NCBI GenBank assembly: GCA_036265615.1
Contig: DATAOT010000157.1
Coordinates: 1 to 8,612, forward strand
DNA from: DATAFF01 sp036265615
GTDB taxonomy: Bacteria > Pseudomonadota > Alphaproteobacteria > Rhizobiales > Aestuariivirgaceae
Direction: 5' to 3'
Length of the DNA stretch: 8,612 nucleotides
The notes under the pieces were generated by a model, which did no database searches, was not told the origin of the DNA, and worked only from the letters and a program-made list of their open reading frames with translations. Both the position numbers and the translations under genes were made by a program. Shown piece by piece: positions 6,519-8,612 of the stretch; positions within the stretch are counted from its first letter, which is position 1, and each line of letters starts with the position of its first letter.

Positions 6519-8612
6519 ATGTCCGATCTCCCGCCTGCTGCCGATCTCCCGCCCGCCACGAAAGCCGACTGGCTGGCCCTCGTCCGGGAGACGCTGAAGG
6601 GTGCTCCTTTCGAGACGCTGATCACGACGACGCGGGACGGCATCGCGGTCCAGCCGCTGGAAGGTGCCGCCAAAGCTGCACCGGAAGTGGCACCGGAAGG
6701 CCGCCGCTGGACGGTCATGCAGCGGGCCGACATGCCGCTCCTTGGCGCGGCCAATCGGCAGATGCAGGAGGACCTGGCGCTCGGAGCCGACGGCATCAGC
6801 CTGGTGCTGCCGTCAAGCCCAGCGGCATATGGCCATGGCGTCGAGGCGGCCGACCGGGCGCGGCTCGAGCGGCTGCTCGAGGGGATCGACATCGATCTCA
6901 TTCATCTCCGGCTCGATGCCGGGCATCGCGGCTTCGCCATTGCGCCGCTGCTGCTCGACCTCTATCGCGGTCGCGGCATCGATCTCGGGCAAGCCCGGCT
7001 GACCCTCGGTCTCGATCCGCTTTCCAGCTCGATCCATGCTGGCCGGCTGCCTGAGCGCGCGGTGATGGAGCGGCAACTGGCCGGGGCTCTTGCGGCAGCC
7101 CAGGACGCCAGCCATCGCGGCACCCTGTTCCTGGCCGACGCGCGGCCATATCAGGCGGCCGGTGCGACCGAGGCACAGGAGCTGGCGCTGGCGCTGGCGA
7201 GCGCAGCCGAGCTGGTCCGGCTTGCGGCCGGTTCCGGCTTTGCAACGGGCGAGATCATGCGCCGGTCAGGCATGGTGCTCGCGGCAGATCAGGATCTGTT
7301 CCTTACCGTCGCGAAGTTCCGCGCCGCCCGCCTGCTGTGGCGCAAGCTCGGCGAGCGGCTGGGCCTGGAAACGGCGCCGCTCGACCTTCACGGCGAGACG
7401 TCCTTCCGGATGATGACGCGCCAGGATCCGCATTCGAACCTCCTGCGGGTGGTGCTCGCCATCATGGGCGCCGGGCTCGGCGGAGCCGACCATGTCACCG
7501 CCCTGCCCTACAGCGCGGCGCTCGGCCTTGCCGACGGTTTCGCCCGCCGCCTCGCCCGCAACGGCCAGACGATCATTCTCGAGGAGTCGCGGGTGGCGGC
7601 AGTCGGCGATCCGACCCGCGGCTCGGGTCATGTCGAGGCCCTGACCTCCGCCCTGGCGGAACGGGCGCTCGCAATTTTCGACGACATCGAGGCTCGCGGC
7701 GGCGCCTGGGCAGGGCTCGCCGCTGGCACGATCCAAGCTATGGTCTCCGAGGCGGCCGCCCGGCAGCAGCGGGCCATTGCCGAGGGGTCGGTGCCGATCG
7801 TCGGTGTCACCCAATTCCCGCACCACTCGGCGGAAGGCGCCGTCGTTCTCGACATGCCGGCGAGCGGCACATGGGACGACGACCCGGGCGGCACCATCAC
7901 GATCGCGCCGCTTGCCGGCGAAAGGTTGGCGCAAGCCGTCGAAACAGTGTCCGAGCCGGTCGTGAAGAAAGACGATGACACGCGGTCGCCGCCTGCCGCG
8001 GATCGCTTCCGGCCGGGTTCCAGCGCGACCGTCACGGCGGAAGGCATCGCGCTCAAGCCGGCCTACGGGCCAGACGACATTGCCGGCCTCGATTTCATCG
8101 ACAGCTGGCCAGGAATGGCGCCCTATCTGCGGGGGCCCTATCCGACCATGTATGTGACCCAGCCATGGACGATCCGGCAATATGCCGGCTTTTCCACGCC
8201 GGAGGATTCCAACGCTTTCTACCGACGAAATCTGGCGCAAGGCCAGATGGGGTTGTCGGTGGCGTTCGACCTGCCGACGCATCGCGGCTATGACAGCGAT
8301 CATCCGCGCGTTGCCGGCGATGTCGGCATGGCCGGTGTCGCCATCGATTCGATCATCGACATGAAAGGGCTGTTCGACGGCATTCCGCTCGAGCGCATGT
8401 CGGTGTCGATGACGATGAACGGCGCGGTGCTGCCAGTGATGGCGCTCTATATCGTGGCCGGCGAGGAGCAGGGCGTCCCGCGCGCCAAGCTTTCCGGGAC
8501 CATCCAGAACGATGTTCTCAAGGAGTTCATGGTCCGCAACACCTACATCTATCCGCCCGGGCCATCGATGCGGATCGTCTCCGACATCTTCGCCTACACC
8601 GCCCGAGAGATG
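6519..8612 (+). CDS. Methylmalonyl-CoA mutase, small-subunit-like barrel fused to the catalytic large subunit; partial, runs off right edge
   Basis: A single frame of 698 codons with no stop runs to the window end. The start is ATG 6519 (MSDLPPAADLPPATKADWLALVRETLKGAPFE), typical of MutA small subunits. The upstream GGA is only 3-5 nt away, so the ribosome site is weak. Residues 1 to about 478 match the MutA acyl-CoA barrel (GLDPLSSSIHAGRL, FRMMTRQDPHSNLLR, VGDPTRGSGHVE, VGVTQFP). The C-terminal cobalamin-fold-like domain of MutA is absent. Instead a charged Pro-rich linker (about 479-505) leads into MutB sequence from EGIALKPAYG (about 507): LRGPYPTMYVTQPWTIRQYAGFS with the active-site-type Tyr at 555, SVAFDLPTHRGYDSDHPRV, SVSMTMNGAVLPVMALYIV, SGTIQNDVLKEFMVRNTYIYPP. 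MutB's adenosylcobalamin-binding domain (DxHxxG) should lie beyond the window. The predicted reaction is (R)-methylmalonyl-CoA to succinyl-CoA, in the cytoplasm. The total length would be near 1150-1190 residues if MutB is complete. Either the two subunits are naturally fused or an assembly error removed the MutA tail and the MutB start. Confidence 0.9.
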   Translation, partial: MSDLPPAADLPPATKADWLALVRETLKGAPFETLITTTRDGIAVQPLEGAAKAAPEVAPEGRRWTVMQRADMPLLGAANRQMQEDLALGADGISLVLPSSPAAYGHGVEAADRARLERLLEGIDIDLIHLRLDAGHRGFAIAPLLLDLYRGRGIDLGQARLTLGLDPLSSSIHAGRLPERAVMERQLAGALAAAQDASHRGTLFLADARPYQAAGATEAQELALALASAAELVRLAAGSGFATGEIMRRSGMVLAADQDLFLTVAKFRAARLLWRKLGERLGLETAPLDLHGETSFRMMTRQDPHSNLLRVVLAIMGAGLGGADHVTALPYSAALGLADGFARRLARNGQTIILEESRVAAVGDPTRGSGHVEALTSALAERALAIFDDIEARGGAWAGLAAGTIQAMVSEAAARQQRAIAEGSVPIVGVTQFPHHSAEGAVVLDMPASGTWDDDPGGTITIAPLAGERLAQAVETVSEPVVKKDDDTRSPPAADRFRPGSSATVTAEGIALKPAYGPDDIAGLDFIDSWPGMAPYLRGPYPTMYVTQPWTIRQYAGFSTPEDSNAFYRRNLAQGQMGLSVAFDLPTHRGYDSDHPRVAGDVGMAGVAIDSIIDMKGLFDGIPLERMSVSMTMNGAVLPVMALYIVAGEEQGVPRAKLSGTIQNDVLKEFMVRNTYIYPPGPSMRIVSDIFAYTAREM

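Noticed and set aside
7266..8303. 345-codon open frame on the minus strand opposite the mutase
   Set aside because: The plus-strand frame matches methylmalonyl-CoA mutase along its full length. The minus frame is an Arg/Gly-rich shadow.

Overview
The window is high-GC DNA with alphaproteobacterial (Rhizobiales-like) character. The evidence is the codon use, an autotransporter whose mature N-terminus has the Cys-Thr-Gly...Cys-Thr-Gly-Asp signature, a P4-type integrase and a methylmalonyl-CoA mutase that resembles alphaproteobacterial versions. The genus cannot be fixed from sequence alone.

Layout from left to right. (1) Positions 1-329, minus strand: the 5' part of a small unrecognised gene that runs off the left edge, starting at GTG behind a good ribosome binding site. 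(2) 419-1632, minus: a P4-type tyrosine integrase with every catalytic residue present, broken by one missing base near 1396. (3) 1633-1737: a short spacer with a direct repeat just upstream of the integrase start. (4) 1738-6345, minus: a 1535-residue type V autotransporter with signal peptide, about 34 imperfect 25-32-residue passenger repeats and an outer-membrane beta-barrel. Its last 22 residues do not look like a barrel end. (5) 6346-6518: a divergent intergenic region. (6) 6519 to the right edge, plus: one uninterrupted frame joining a methylmalonyl-CoA mutase small-subunit (MutA-like) barrel to the start of the catalytic large subunit (MutB-like).

Interpretation. The left 1.7 kb looks like the integrase end of an integrated element whose other genes lie further left. 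The element appears to abut, and may have replaced, the 3' end of the autotransporter gene. The autotransporter and the mutase are divergently transcribed and have no evident functional link. The mutase should interconvert methylmalonyl-CoA and succinyl-CoA in propionate or ethylmalonyl-CoA metabolism. Its one-chain small+large architecture, lacking the small subunit's C-terminal cobalamin-fold-like domain, is the most unusual item here. I see no CRISPR array, rRNA, tRNA or defence system.
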